Below are positions 17,671 through 26,829 of a stretch of DNA of 64,000 nucleotides, in pieces; within the stretch, counting starts at the first letter, position 1, and each line of letters starts with the position of its first letter. Where the stretch lies: NCBI GenBank assembly GCA_900105225.1, contig LT629764.1, positions 5,352,501 to 5,416,500 of the forward strand. The letters are read 5' to 3'. The stretch is from Paenibacillaceae bacterium GAS479. Its GTDB lineage: Bacteria; Bacillota; Bacilli; Paenibacillales; Paenibacillaceae. The position numbers and the translations under genes are program-made. The notes beneath the pieces were generated by a model. It worked only from the letters and a program-made list of their open reading frames with translations. It searched no databases and was not told the DNA's origin.

Positions 17671-17725
17671 AAAAATCCCGCTGAAAACAGCGCTCTCCGC
17701 ATGGAGAGGCTGTCCGCAGCGGGAT
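17671..17725 (-). terminator. Rho-independent terminator of the repair-gene operon
   Basis: ATCCCGCTG pairs with CAGCGGGAT (17675-17725) around an inner CTCTCC/GGAGAG stem, followed on the minus strand by a run of seven T. It lies about 200 bases beyond the last gene; the 17726-17932 interval otherwise shows nothing recognisable. Confidence 0.85.
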
Positions 17726-17932
17726 GCTTTCCCGTTTGCCGACCTTTTGCATGCATTACTTGCTTCGCTGGCCTTGCCGTATGCTTCGCAATTGCGTGAC
17801 TATTACTTGCAGATTGCTGGCCTATGGCTCTCTTTGCTAGCCGTTTGTTGATCTTTTACTTGCCTTGCTGATTTATCGAAAAACGTTATCTTGCCGTTTT
17901 TTCTTTTGCAGAATCGTACATGTTATACACAC

Positions 17933-18949
17933 TTACTTCTTCTTCATGTACAGCGTCATTTCCTCCCGATTGTGGAAGAGCTGCCTTGCGCCGAGAATTT
18001 CGAATTGTTCGCTGAAGCGGCTCATCACCTCGCGGATCGTCTGAAGCGGCTTGCGATGCATCAGCTTCACCGTTACGATTGCCGTCCCGCCGCTTTGCAG
18101 CGCGGGGGTAAGATCCTGTACGAGCCGACACATCTGCATCGGACTCCAGCTCATATCACAGACGAGCAGATCAAAGCTGCCCGGCTCGAACTTAACTTCC
18201 GATGCATTTTTACGCAGCACCGTTAATGTCCGATATGCTCGCAACGAAGGATGCAGCTCTGCCGGATCGACCGCTGTCACCTTCAGTCCCCGTTCAAGCA
18301 GCAGTGACGTCCAGCCGCCAGGAGCAGCTCCGATATCAAGCGCATGCTTGAAGTTGGCATAGTCCAGTCCAAACTCACGCTCCGCTTCCAGCAGCTTGAA
18401 CTTGGCCCGGGAAATCTGCCCGTCTTCCTTCTGGAAGCGCACAGCGCCGCCAGGCCAGTCGCTCAGCATTTCCTCGGGTGTGCCGATGCCCGCATACAGC
18501 GTGTCCTTAGTGGCATAAATGGACACTAAGCGATCCGGCTGCTTGTGTGCAGGCTCCGCGCCAGCTTCGGCCAGCACGGCGTCGAGCAGAGCGCGAGTAT
18601 CCGCCGCTGAATAAGGATATGGGCTTCCGTCCGCCTTGCGTACATGGACGCCGACGCGCATTCCAGCGAGCTTGCTTCTGCAGAGCCGCAGCCAGTCGCC
18701 GAGCCAATCCAAATCATCCGCATCTAGCGATAAAGTACGGGACGCATCTACAGGCTGAAGATGACGCAAGAAAATCGGCTTGCCCTCCCGAACGGTTTGC
18801 AGCACTGCCTCACGATCTTGCGGCAGCTGCATAAGGAAAACCTCTCCGGGCGATAGCTGAGAGAGCGACAGCCCGTCAAACAGACGGCGCAGTTCCTCCA
18901 TTGCATATGAGGAATAATTTTTATTCGCGGTTCCGATCCACTCCGTCAA
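17933..18949 (-). CDS. FtsJ-type SAM-dependent methyltransferase, RlmM-like
   Basis: A 338-residue protein with an N-terminal region resembling the THUMP-like part of RlmM (IGTANKNYSSYAMEELRR) and a C-terminal FtsJ Rossmann methyltransferase. The SAM motif is LDIGAAPGGWTSLLL near residue 205. A candidate K-D-K-E tetrad is visible in KFKLLEAE, LLVCDMSW, VTVKLMH and REEMTLY. RlmM makes the 2'-O-methylcytidine at 23S position 2498 in gamma-proteobacteria; the Firmicutes relative's target is not established. The TTG at 18949 is proposed as start because it overlaps the upstream stop as TTGA and keeps the conserved GTANK segment. ATG at 19000 or 18901 is possible. Confidence 0.75.
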   Translation of the reverse strand: MTEWIGTANKNYSSYAMEELRRLFDGLSLSQLSPGEVFLMQLPQDREAVLQTVREGKPIFLRHLQPVDASRTLSLDADDLDWLGDWLRLCRSKLAGMRVGVHVRKADGSPYPYSAADTRALLDAVLAEAGAEPAHKQPDRLVSIYATKDTLYAGIGTPEEMLSDWPGGAVRFQKEDGQISRAKFKLLEAEREFGLDYANFKHALDIGAAPGGWTSLLLERGLKVTAVDPAELHPSLRAYRTLTVLRKNASEVKFEPGSFDLLVCDMSWSPMQMCRLVQDLTPALQSGGTAIVTVKLMHRKPLQTIREVMSRFSEQFEILGARQLFHNREEMTLYMKKK

Positions 18950-19734
18950 TTGTTTGCACCATCCGCTCTTACTTTTATCCAGGGCCTTCCATAGGCCCAA
19001 TCTACTTCGAGTGGAAGCCCGTAGGCTTCCGACAACACTTCGCCCGACAGCACCTGCTCCTTCGGCCCCGCATGCAGAAGTCGTCCTTCATGCAGCAGCG
19101 CTACATGGGTGAACATTGGCATGATCTCCTCCATGTGATGGGTCACATAGATAACTGTCAGCCGGTTCGTTGACAGCGTACCAATTTGGGCCAGCAACTT
19201 CTCGCGCTCATGCAGATCAAGCGCTGAACAAGGCTCGTCGAGAATAAGCACTTCCGGGGAGCTCATTAGCGCTCTGGCCAGCAACACCTTTTTGCGCTCT
19301 CCTTGTGAAAGAGTGCCGAAAGGCTGCTCCGCCGCATGAGCGAGCCCCGCTTGCTGGAGCAGCAAGATCGCCTTTTGCTTAACGGCAGGATCAATCTCCT
19401 GATAGAACCTCAGAAAAGCATATTCACCTGTCGCAACAATTTCCCACACCGGGTCGGCGAGCGCTAACTTCTCGACCAGCGATTGGCTGATATAGCCGAT
19501 ACGCTTGCGCACTTCACGAACATCACATTCCCCAAAGCGGTTACCCAACACATCGACAGTGCCTGTGCTCGGAAACATATAACCGGTCAGCATTTCCAGC
19601 AGTGTCGTTTTGCCAGAGCCATTGCGGCCAAGAATGACCCATTGCTCCCCCGCTTCGATTTTAAGGCTTACATCGCTCAGTATCGTCCGTTGTTCCCTCT
19701 GCAAGCAGAGACGGTTCAGCTCGATGATCGACAT
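18946..19734 (-). CDS. ABC transporter ATP-binding protein, YlmA-like
   Basis: A 262-residue stand-alone ATPase with Walker A GRNGSGKT, Q-loop YISQS, signature LSQGE and Walker B VLILDEPCSALD. The closest recognised type is YlmA/PhnC-like. No permease gene is adjacent, so it may pair with a distant membrane partner or work alone. The ATG at 19734 is chosen because AGGGGG lies 6 bases upstream; the ATG at 19740 abuts that site, and the open frame extends to 19857 without support. Its stop overlaps the next gene's TTG. Confidence 0.8.
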   Translation of the reverse strand: MSIIELNRLCLQREQRTILSDVSLKIEAGEQWVILGRNGSGKTTLLEMLTGYMFPSTGTVDVLGNRFGECDVREVRKRIGYISQSLVEKLALADPVWEIVATGEYAFLRFYQEIDPAVKQKAILLLQQAGLAHAAEQPFGTLSQGERKKVLLARALMSSPEVLILDEPCSALDLHEREKLLAQIGTLSTNRLTVIYVTHHMEEIMPMFTHVALLHEGRLLHAGPKEQVLSGEVLSEAYGLPLEVDWAYGRPWIKVRADGANN

Positions 19735-19822
19735 TCTCATTCCCCCTGTTGCAAGCGATAAGCCTCGTCGTCCGTAGGACGATTGTTGATGAAAATGAAA
19801 ATACGAGAATAATGAAAAAAGC

Positions 19823-20212
19823 TCAGCCCTCTCCGGCTGCCGCCTCCGAATCTGCAATAGATGCCGCGCCGCTTGCGCCTCTCGTCTCCAGCGCCCTTTT
19901 CAGCGCTTCTTCGGTCAGAGGGCCGCCATGCAGCGTTACGCCGGTCGGCAGCGCGTCCGACAGACGCTTATACATCTGCTGTCTTCCAACTTCGCTTGAA
20001 GTGTGCAGATAGATCTCGCGTGGGAATCTCCCGCTGTCCGCTATCCAGGAAGCGACCTCGTAGCCGGTCGGCTCGTTCCACCCCAAATCATAATCAAGCG
20101 AGAGCATGCCAATCTCACCGGATTGCAGCAGGACAATACACTCCTCTGCCGTCCGTGCAAGCATGAACCCCTCCGGGCAGCGTCTAAAATCATCCAGATA
20201 CAGATGGATCAT
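19823..20212 (-). CDS. Cyclic-phosphate processing receiver-like domain protein
   Basis: A 129-residue single-domain protein resembling the stand-alone cyclic-phosphate processing receiver family. Acidic residues Asp7-Asp8 (LDDFR) and Asp40 and Asp42 (SLDYDLG) occupy the places of the metal/phosphate pocket of receiver domains. The HTSSEVGRQQMYKRL segment is also typical of the family. It overlaps the endonuclease IV stop by 4 bases. The family was named from genome context suggesting a link with cyclic phosphate ends on nucleic acids; placement beside endonuclease IV and an Fpg-family glycosylase fits such a role, but this is inference. The last 20 residues are Ala/Ser/Glu-rich. Confidence 0.7.
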   Translation of the reverse strand: MIHLYLDDFRRCPEGFMLARTAEECIVLLQSGEIGMLSLDYDLGWNEPTGYEVASWIADSGRFPREIYLHTSSEVGRQQMYKRLSDALPTGVTLHGGPLTEEALKRALETRGASGAASIADSEAAAGEG

Positions 20213-21054
20213 CCCAGCTTCTCCTCCTCTTCCTGCATCCTGCGCAGCTGCTGCAGATGGGTTCCATCCGCATCTGAAGCGGTCTCAAGCACGGCGGGTA
20301 CGGCTGGAAAATGTCCCAGCAGCCAGGCGATGCCTGCCATGCCAAGCTCTCCCTCGCCCAATCTGGCGTGTCGGTCGCGCCGCGATCCGCTCCCATACAC
20401 CGAGCCGTTGACATGCAACGCGAGTATATGATCCTTTGCCGCCTGTCCGGCCGGGCTTGACGCCCAGTCAGGGTTTGGGCTGCCGTCCCATACACCGCTC
20501 GCGAACAGATGGCAGCTATCCAGGCAGAAACCCAGCTTGTCCGGCTCGCGACAGAGGGAGCGGATTTGCACCAGTTCCTCAAGCGTCATGCCCATAAAGC
20601 CATGGTTGCCGGCCTGATTTTCGATCAGCAACCGACAGCTCCCTTGCCAGCGCTCCGTTATGGAATCCAGCGTAGCGATCATTAACCTGTAACCTTCCAA
20701 GGGATCGCCTTCTTTGTACACTCCAAAATGAACAACAACACCAAGCGAACCGCAGTTCTCGGCGATGTCGAGGTCATTCAGCAGCGACAAAGCTGTCCGC
20801 TCTCTGACATCCGCATTGGGCGATGCCAAATTGCATGGATACGGAGAATGCGCGATGGAGGCGATTCCTTTTTCCCAGCAAAACTCCAGGCAGCGAGCCG
20901 CATCGCTGCGATCGAAAGATTTTACTCCAAGGCTGCGCGGATTTTTGGGAAAGTATTGAAAGGAGCCGCAGCCAAGCGAATACGCCCGCTGGGCCGCAGC
21001 TCGGTACCCGCCTCGTGTGCTCACATGAGCTCCTCGCCGGTTGCCGGCCGACAT
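20209..21054 (-). CDS. nfo: Endonuclease IV-family AP endonuclease
   Basis: A 281-residue TIM-barrel endonuclease that cuts 5' of abasic sites during base excision repair. Family marks include the N-terminal GAHVSTRGG, GCGSFQYFPKNPRSL, VVHFGVY, LLIENQAG, GFCLDSCHLFASG, LHVNGSVYGSGSRRDRHARLGEGE and VLETASD, which supply the three-zinc site. The ATG at 21054 keeps the GAHVS strand intact although its ribosome site is weak; a GTG at 21024 with GAGGAG upstream would cut into that strand. It starts 2 bases after the glycosylase stop, so the two consecutive steps of abasic-site repair are coupled. Overlaps the receiver-like gene. Confidence 0.88.
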   Translation of the reverse strand: MSAGNRRGAHVSTRGGYRAAAQRAYSLGCGSFQYFPKNPRSLGVKSFDRSDAARCLEFCWEKGIASIAHSPYPCNLASPNADVRERTALSLLNDLDIAENCGSLGVVVHFGVYKEGDPLEGYRLMIATLDSITERWQGSCRLLIENQAGNHGFMGMTLEELVQIRSLCREPDKLGFCLDSCHLFASGVWDGSPNPDWASSPAGQAAKDHILALHVNGSVYGSGSRRDRHARLGEGELGMAGIAWLLGHFPAVPAVLETASDADGTHLQQLRRMQEEEEKLG

Positions 21055-21056
21055 TG

Positions 21057-21875
21057 TTAGCGGTCCCGCTGGCATTTCGGGCAAAAGAACACCTTGCGCG
21101 AAGCCTGTTCCTCTTGCACAATTTTGCCTCCACAACGGCTGCAATCGCCGCCCGGACGGTCATATACCTTGCACTCATCGTTATATCCGCCAGTCACGGT
21201 ATCACCGATTTGGAAAGGATTCTCCATATATCCGCCGCGAGCCTTGGCCTCCAGCAGCACGCTGTGCAAAGCGTCATAAAGTCGAGCAATTGTTGCCGGT
21301 TCAAGCGAGCTGATGCGAGCGCTCGGAAGTACTTCCGCCTGCCAGGCAATCTCATCTCCATAACAATTGCCGATGCCTGCAAGCACGCTTTGGTCCACAA
21401 GAGCTGTTTTGAGCGCGCTGCGCTTTTTGGTCATCAACCTTTCGGTGAATCGCTCCAGCGTTAACCGAGGGTCAAGCGGCTCCGGGCCAAGGGTGGCCAG
21501 TCGAGCATCGGCATCGCGGGCAGTCAGCAGATGCAAATACCCGAGGCGAAGCCCGATAAAGTACAAATTGCCGTCCTCGAACTCCAGCTTCACCTGTACC
21601 GTGCGATCCGGCTTTTCCTCTTCCGTGCCAAAAAACATCCAGCCACCGAGCATCAAATGGAGCAACAACCGCTGCCCATTGTCTAGGTGGAATAGAAGAT
21701 GTTTGCCTCGGCGTTCGACAAACCAGATGGTACGGCCTTCAACTTGGCGAATGAACTCATCCACAGGTATATTCAGCGACTTCTCTCGGCCCACCTGGAC
21801 GGATCGGATCCGCTGACCCGCTACAGCGGTACCAACGAGCATTCGGTAGTGGTCCATCTCGGGATATTCCGGCAT
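21057..21875 (-). CDS. Fpg/Nei-family DNA glycosylase/AP lyase
   Basis: A 272-residue bifunctional glycosylase that excises oxidised bases and cleaves the abasic site. The mature N-terminus PEYPEMD supplies the catalytic Pro2 and Glu3. The helix-two-turn-helix segment LAGIGNCYGDEI and the C-terminal zinc finger (CSRCGG ... CPKC) are intact. Start is the ATG at 21875, which gives MPEYPE; the frame continues 16 codons upstream but Pro must follow Met directly for catalysis. The sequence departs from classic Bacillus MutM (PELPEVE), so this may be a second Fpg-like paralogue. It is followed at once by endonuclease IV. Confidence 0.88.
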   Translation of the reverse strand: MPEYPEMDHYRMLVGTAVAGQRIRSVQVGREKSLNIPVDEFIRQVEGRTIWFVERRGKHLLFHLDNGQRLLLHLMLGGWMFFGTEEEKPDRTVQVKLEFEDGNLYFIGLRLGYLHLLTARDADARLATLGPEPLDPRLTLERFTERLMTKKRSALKTALVDQSVLAGIGNCYGDEIAWQAEVLPSARISSLEPATIARLYDALHSVLLEAKARGGYMENPFQIGDTVTGGYNDECKVYDRPGGDCSRCGGKIVQEEQASRKVFFCPKCQRDR

Positions 21876-21932
21876 ATTCTGTTCGCATCCTTCCTCATGT
21901 TGATCCTGTACCGCGTACCTCACTTATGCGCC

Positions 21933-22769
21933 TTAGGCGCGCAAAATATACCTCCGCAGCTCATCGAGGCTGACACAGGAGGCGTATGGAGAAACATTTG
22001 CCACAGTCGCGTAACGTTCATAATTGGCGGCATCGGTAAGTCCGGTCAGCACCAGGATGGTACGGCAACCGGTGTTATCACCTGAAGCAATATCCGTCGC
22101 CAAGTTGTCGCCTACGACCCAGACCTCTTCCCTCTTCACGCCGAGCCTGCCCAGCGCATAGTCCATCAGCACTGGCGAAGGTTTGCCGATCAGTACCGGC
22201 TGTACACCCGAGGCGGCCTGGAGCATCGCTCCAATCGAACCTGCCCCTGGAAATAGTCCACCCTTGGAAGGAAGGAGCAGATCCGGATTCGTCATTATGT
22301 AAGCCGCTCCCGAGAGCAGCTCGCGCACAGCGGCGGCAGCCTGCTCATAGGTGAAGCGGCGATTGATGCCCTGCACAACAGCATCGGCGGCTTCCTCGAC
22401 CAGTTGCAGTCCTGCCCCTTCCAGCTCTTCGGCCAAGCCTTCTTCGCCGACCATGAAGATTTTACCGCCAGGGAAATGCTCTGCAGCATAGGCAGCCGCA
22501 GCCTGAGCCGAAGTGCATACCTCATCGGCATCCGCGGGGATGCCCATCGCCCTCAGCCTTTGGGCTACAGCAGCCGGGCTGGCTGAGGAATTATTCGTTA
22601 CATATTTATAAGGAACTCCAGCTTCGCGAAGCGCCTCCATTAACTCTGGAGCTCCCTCGATTACTTCATCGCCCCGATAGATCGTACCGTCCAAATCCAG
22701 CAGGAGCCCGCTAATGCGCCGATCCGGCTCACGCAATCCGGGCAAATCATGTTGTAGCTTTTCCGTCAT
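21933..22769 (-). CDS. HAD superfamily IIA phosphatase (NagD/YutF-like)
   Basis: A 278-residue phosphatase with motif I LLLDLDGTIYRG, motif II YVTNNSS, the cap domain inserted after it, motif III lysine in LIGKPSP and motif IV VVGDNLATDI. Such enzymes dephosphorylate sugar phosphates, nucleotides or 4-nitrophenyl phosphate; the true substrate is unknown. It overlaps mrfB by 4 bases (ATGA) and lies 57 bases before the Fpg-family gene, so it sits in the middle of the repair operon. Whether it is functionally tied to repair is unclear. Confidence 0.85.
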   Translation of the reverse strand: MTEKLQHDLPGLREPDRRISGLLLDLDGTIYRGDEVIEGAPELMEALREAGVPYKYVTNNSSASPAAVAQRLRAMGIPADADEVCTSAQAAAAYAAEHFPGGKIFMVGEEGLAEELEGAGLQLVEEAADAVVQGINRRFTYEQAAAAVRELLSGAAYIMTNPDLLLPSKGGLFPGAGSIGAMLQAASGVQPVLIGKPSPVLMDYALGRLGVKREEVWVVGDNLATDIASGDNTGCRTILVLTGLTDAANYERYATVANVSPYASCVSLDELRRYILRA

Positions 22770-24295
22770 CCGCCTGCCTCCAATCTTGCTTCGGCTGCGC
22801 CAAACTTGCGGAGCAGGCGATCCCTGCGTCGGCGCAGAGCTTCGAGCTCGCTGCGCTTACGAGCGTCCCGCCTAGAGAGCGGATGCGAAGAAGCAAGCGC
22901 GAGTGCCTCCTCTGCCAAATCCAATGCGGCAGAGAAGTTTTTGCCCTTATGCTCATAGTACATAGCAAGCTCGACATGAGCTTGCCAATCCGGGATCGCA
23001 GCCCGAGAAAAGCCGGCCGCAGCTTTCTGCCACAATACCACAGCACGCTCCCAATTGCCAGCCTTCTTGTCCCTCATTGCAAGGCCATGTAAGGCTCCAG
23101 GAGGAACCGAGTCTCCCTTGGTAAGCAGTGCAAACAGCCGCTCGGCTTCGTCCTGCTGACCCATCCGTTCGAGCCATAATCCGGTGCGCAGCAGCTCCTC
23201 CGCTTCCTCCGGCATCGGGAACCCGCTGCCGGCCTCGCCGCCGAGCAATTGCCCAAAGCGAATGCCGAGACATGCAAGCGACACCATATCCTGCTCATTG
23301 TGCCGGAAAACGCCTTCCAACACCGCAGGATCTCCTTCGGCCAAATAGCGAAAATATAGCGTTGGCGCCAGAGAGCCCGGCACATCATCTTGCCGGAAAA
23401 TGCCGAGCCGTTCCTCCTCTACATGACTAAGCCTGCATGAAGTGAGGGTATTTTTCCAGATGCTGCGAGAGGGATGCAGAAAGTCCAGATGCAGCAGCTC
23501 CGGCAGCTCCCGGCCAAGTCCGTTCATAATAAGTCTTGTCTGTACGAGCGGCCAGTCGAATGAACGGCCGTTGTACGTCGCCAGCCAGCGGAAGCGAGGG
23601 AGCAGCAGCTCCAGCTCGGTTAACATCGCCAGCTCTTCTGCGGGATGGCGGATTAGAAATTGTCGAATGACAAAAGCATCCGACTCATAATAGGCAAGTC
23701 CCATCATGAACGCAACATTTCCCGTGCCTCCGCCGAGCCCAGTCGTCTCCAGGTCAAGGAAAAGCACCTCATCTGGCGTAGGGACTCCTCCGCTATCTGG
23801 ATGGAATGCCTTTAAACGGGACGCAGCCAGCAGCCATTCCTCAAGCTGGTGAATTCCGCTGCGATGCGAAAGCGGCAGGCGAAGCCGCCTCTCCAGGCAC
23901 TCACCGGCTTCGCTGGTATGCAGGCGCACACCGAGCGCCGCCCATCCCGGGCCGGCATCGTCGCTTACTGTATCCTCTCCCATAAGCGAATCGGATTCCA
24001 ATCCGGCTCCTGACTGCGGACCACCTACTAAGCTCCCTTTAGTCTGCTGCTCATTCACCTGAGCTTCCACAACCTGTGACACATCTGCTCTGGCTTCATC
24101 GACCTGTTGCCCATCGGCCGGGGTCACCTCGCCCTGCGAACCGTTCGACCGGGGCTCCTCGGCATTTAGACCGTTCGACCGGGGCTCCTCGGCATTCAGA
24201 CCATCCGCCGGGGCTTCCTCGACCCGTAGACCATCCGACTCAGCTTGCGGCTTGATGCCGCGCAGCCGATTCATCCGCTCGCGCATTCCGCTCAT
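22766..24295 (-). CDS. mrfB: DEDD-type exonuclease, YprB/MrfB
   Basis: A 509-residue protein with an RNase H-like 3'-5' exonuclease domain (about 175-345): FLDLETTGLGGGTG supplies Asp-x-Glu, TYNGRSFDWPL the next acidic site and HNEQDMVSL the last Asp. A TPR-like helical C-terminus follows. In B. subtilis MrfB works with helicase MrfA in a repair route for mitomycin C damage independent of nucleotide excision repair. This copy is about 95 residues longer than the B. subtilis protein, because of an acidic, repeat-bearing N-terminal segment (about 20-130). The ATG at 24295 overlaps the mrfA stop as ATGA. Confidence 0.88.
   Translation of the reverse strand: MSGMRERMNRLRGIKPQAESDGLRVEEAPADGLNAEEPRSNGLNAEEPRSNGSQGEVTPADGQQVDEARADVSQVVEAQVNEQQTKGSLVGGPQSGAGLESDSLMGEDTVSDDAGPGWAALGVRLHTSEAGECLERRLRLPLSHRSGIHQLEEWLLAASRLKAFHPDSGGVPTPDEVLFLDLETTGLGGGTGNVAFMMGLAYYESDAFVIRQFLIRHPAEELAMLTELELLLPRFRWLATYNGRSFDWPLVQTRLIMNGLGRELPELLHLDFLHPSRSIWKNTLTSCRLSHVEEERLGIFRQDDVPGSLAPTLYFRYLAEGDPAVLEGVFRHNEQDMVSLACLGIRFGQLLGGEAGSGFPMPEEAEELLRTGLWLERMGQQDEAERLFALLTKGDSVPPGALHGLAMRDKKAGNWERAVVLWQKAAAGFSRAAIPDWQAHVELAMYYEHKGKNFSAALDLAEEALALASSHPLSRRDARKRSELEALRRRRDRLLRKFGAAEARLEAGG
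24140..24229 (-). repeat. 30-bp in-frame tandem repeat in mrfB
   Basis: Three consecutive 30-bp units begin at 24140, 24170 and 24200. The first two differ at one base and the third is diverged. They encode 10-residue units of the form LNAEEPRSNG in the N-terminal extension of MrfB. The repeat is in frame, so copy-number change would alter linker length without breaking the gene. Confidence 0.85.
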
Positions 24296-26574
24296 GAGCG
24301 CACCGCCTGTGCAATCAACTGCCTCGCCTGTGACTTGCCGAGCAGCCCGACTTCTTCGATCGGACCGACACATGCCGGGCATCCGCTCAGGCAGCTACAG
24401 GAAGAGATCAGCCCTTTTGCGCGCTCCAGCAGCTCGTCATGCACCTCGTACAACCGCTCAGCGAGACCGATTCCACCTGGATACCGATCATAGAAATAGA
24501 TCGTCGGCAGCTGCGTATGCACCGCCTTCACTTGTGGTACGACCCTTATATCCAGCGGATCACACATCAAATAAAGAGGCGCGATGTGCACAAGCACATT
24601 TGCCAACCCGAGCAGCGCGAACTGCATCTCATTCGTACCCATGTCGGCCGCCGCCTCCGGGCTGAAGCTGAACCAGTATCCGCTCGTATGCAGCTCCTCT
24701 TCCGGCAGATGAATAGGCCCGGACCCAATATTTTCGTGCGTCCTCAGGCGGATTTTTTTGAAAATCGTCGGTTTTGCATTAACCGTCAGCTCGCCGTATT
24801 GCAGCAGCAATTGACCGCTTACTCGCTCCTTGTCAGAATGGAGCACCTTGAGCTCCACAGCTAGGCTCGCATCCGTATAATAGTCCACGTTCACTTGGCG
24901 TACATAGGCTTTCTTTTCAGGAAAATCAAGCTTCTCGACCTGATACTGGACGCCCTCATGAATATAGATGGCTTCCTCATGGATGAGCGTCGGTGCGCTG
25001 AAACGGTCGACCTCGCCAAGCACACGGTTGCCCTCAGTCAGATCGATAATAATGAAGTTCTCCTGCGCCGCAGAGCGCAGCGATATGCCATGGGCCGGAA
25101 AGCTCTGCTCCATCCAGTACCAGCGATCCTTTACATGATGCAGTACTTTTTCCTCCGTCAGAAACTCCAACATATCTTCGAGCCGCTCGCCGCCGAACCT
25201 ATCTCCAGCCTTGAAGGGCAGTTCGTAGGCAGCGCATTTGACATGGTCGATCAGAATGAGCAGATTATCGGGATGAATGAGTGCCCGCTCCGGCGGAGCG
25301 CTGAAGAAAAAGTCCGGGTTCTGGATCATGTACTGGTCCAAAGGATTGCTGCTCGCCACCATAAAAGTGACCGAACTCGTCTGACGCCGTCCTGCTCGAC
25401 CCGATTGCTGCCATGTGCTGGCCACCGTTCCGGGATAACCGTTGAGCACGCAAGCTTGCAGTTGGCCGATGTCGATGCCGAGCTCAAGCGCATTCGTACT
25501 GACGACGCCACGGATTTCCCCGGTTCGCAGCCCTTTCTCAATCTCGCGCCGCAGCTTGGGCAAATACCCACCCCGATAGCCGCGAATCGTCCGATCATCC
25601 AGCTTGCCCCTTACCGCATCTTGAAGATAAGTGAGCAGCAGCTCCACACGAACCCGGCTGCGCGCGAACACGATCGTTTGGACACCTTGTTTGAGCAGTT
25701 TTGCGGCAAGGCGACGAGTTTCGAGAACGCTGCTGCGGCGGATGCCGAGCTGCTGGTTGACGACAGGCGGATTATAAAAAATAAAATGCTTTTCGCCCAT
25801 CGGCGCCCCATTGTCAGCTACTAAAGCCATTGGTGCACCGGTCAGCCGCTCCGCATGCTCAAGCGGATTCTCAATCGTCGCCGAGGCGCAAATAAACTGC
25901 GGTGTTGAGCCATAAAACTGGCAGATGCGCAGCAGTCTGCGGATCACATTAGCGACATGGCTGCCAAACACGCCTCGGTAAGAATGCAGCTCATCGATGA
26001 CGATGTAGCGGATATTTTCGAACAACTTCACCCACTTCGTATGATGAGGCAAAATGGCCGAATGCAGCATATCGGGATTCGTAACGACGATATGACCCGC
26101 ATTGCGGATCGCCTGGCGCACCTGCGGAGGTGTATCTCCGTCATATGTATGCGTTTTGAGATCAACCTCCATCAAATCTGCCAGCGTTTGCAGCTCGGCG
26201 ACCTGATCTTGCGCGAGTGCTTTAGTAGGGAACAGATAGAGCGCCCTGCCCCCTTCATCTTCGAGAAGGGACTGCAGCACCGGGAGGTTGTAACAAAGGG
26301 TTTTACCCGAAGCCGTAGGCGTCACAGCAACAATATTTCGCCCCCCGCGCACCTCACGATAGGCATCATCCTGATGGGTGAACAGCCTGTCGATGCCTTT
26401 TTTGCGAAGGGCGTCAGCAAGCTTGGGATGCAGATTTTCCGGGAATTCCCTAGCGCGCGCCTCACGTGGAGGGATCGTTTGCCAGTGCGTCACATGGTCC
26501 ATAATTTCGGGGTCCTGCTTCAGCTCCTCCAGCCAATCGTCAAGGCCGTCCGCTCTGCCCGTCCATCGGTTCAT
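24292..26574 (-). CDS. mrfA: DEAD/DEAH-box helicase with DUF1998, YprA/MrfA
   Basis: A 760-residue superfamily 2 helicase. Motif I is TPTASGKT, motif II DELH, motif III SAT, motif V TNALELGID and motif VI QSGRAGR. The C-terminal DUF1998/MZB region binds zinc through the cysteine cluster CSCLSGCPAC. In B. subtilis MrfA is the helicase of the MrfAB mitomycin C repair pathway. Start is the ATG at 26574, 9 bases after GGAG; the frame extends 22 codons upstream without a site. First gene of a run of eight close or overlapping minus-strand genes reaching 17933. No LexA-type box was seen upstream. Confidence 0.92.
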   Translation of the reverse strand: MNRWTGRADGLDDWLEELKQDPEIMDHVTHWQTIPPREARAREFPENLHPKLADALRKKGIDRLFTHQDDAYREVRGGRNIVAVTPTASGKTLCYNLPVLQSLLEDEGGRALYLFPTKALAQDQVAELQTLADLMEVDLKTHTYDGDTPPQVRQAIRNAGHIVVTNPDMLHSAILPHHTKWVKLFENIRYIVIDELHSYRGVFGSHVANVIRRLLRICQFYGSTPQFICASATIENPLEHAERLTGAPMALVADNGAPMGEKHFIFYNPPVVNQQLGIRRSSVLETRRLAAKLLKQGVQTIVFARSRVRVELLLTYLQDAVRGKLDDRTIRGYRGGYLPKLRREIEKGLRTGEIRGVVSTNALELGIDIGQLQACVLNGYPGTVASTWQQSGRAGRRQTSSVTFMVASSNPLDQYMIQNPDFFFSAPPERALIHPDNLLILIDHVKCAAYELPFKAGDRFGGERLEDMLEFLTEEKVLHHVKDRWYWMEQSFPAHGISLRSAAQENFIIIDLTEGNRVLGEVDRFSAPTLIHEEAIYIHEGVQYQVEKLDFPEKKAYVRQVNVDYYTDASLAVELKVLHSDKERVSGQLLLQYGELTVNAKPTIFKKIRLRTHENIGSGPIHLPEEELHTSGYWFSFSPEAAADMGTNEMQFALLGLANVLVHIAPLYLMCDPLDIRVVPQVKAVHTQLPTIYFYDRYPGGIGLAERLYEVHDELLERAKGLISSCSCLSGCPACVGPIEEVGLLGKSQARQLIAQAVRS

Positions 26575-26778
26575 GTGCTTCACTCCGTTTCTCTTTCTAG
26601 TTCTTCTATTGTACAGAATACATGTTCGGTTCGCAATCATAGAACCCTATTTATTAACTTCATTTATATTTAATGTTATTAAATTTAAATCAGATTAAAC
26701 AAAGCTCGAATCGAATCGTTTGGCGCTAGACGCAGGCTCAATCCTGACACGAGTACTTCGTTCCCTACCACTAGACAG

Positions 26779-26815
26779 AAAAATGGCTCCCGCCTCATTG
26801 AGAGGTAGGAGCCAC
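26779..26815 (-). terminator. Rho-independent terminator of rnz
   Basis: TGGCTCC pairs with GGAGCCA around CGCCTC/AGGT(A), followed on the minus strand by TTTTT. The rest of the 26575-26829 gap is AT-rich and holds only the mrfA upstream region. Confidence 0.75.
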
Positions 26816-26829
26816 TGCTTCATTACACA

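Noticed and set aside
24140-24229. Possible CRISPR-like repeat
   Set aside because: The units are contiguous with no spacers, in frame inside mrfB, and only about three copies.
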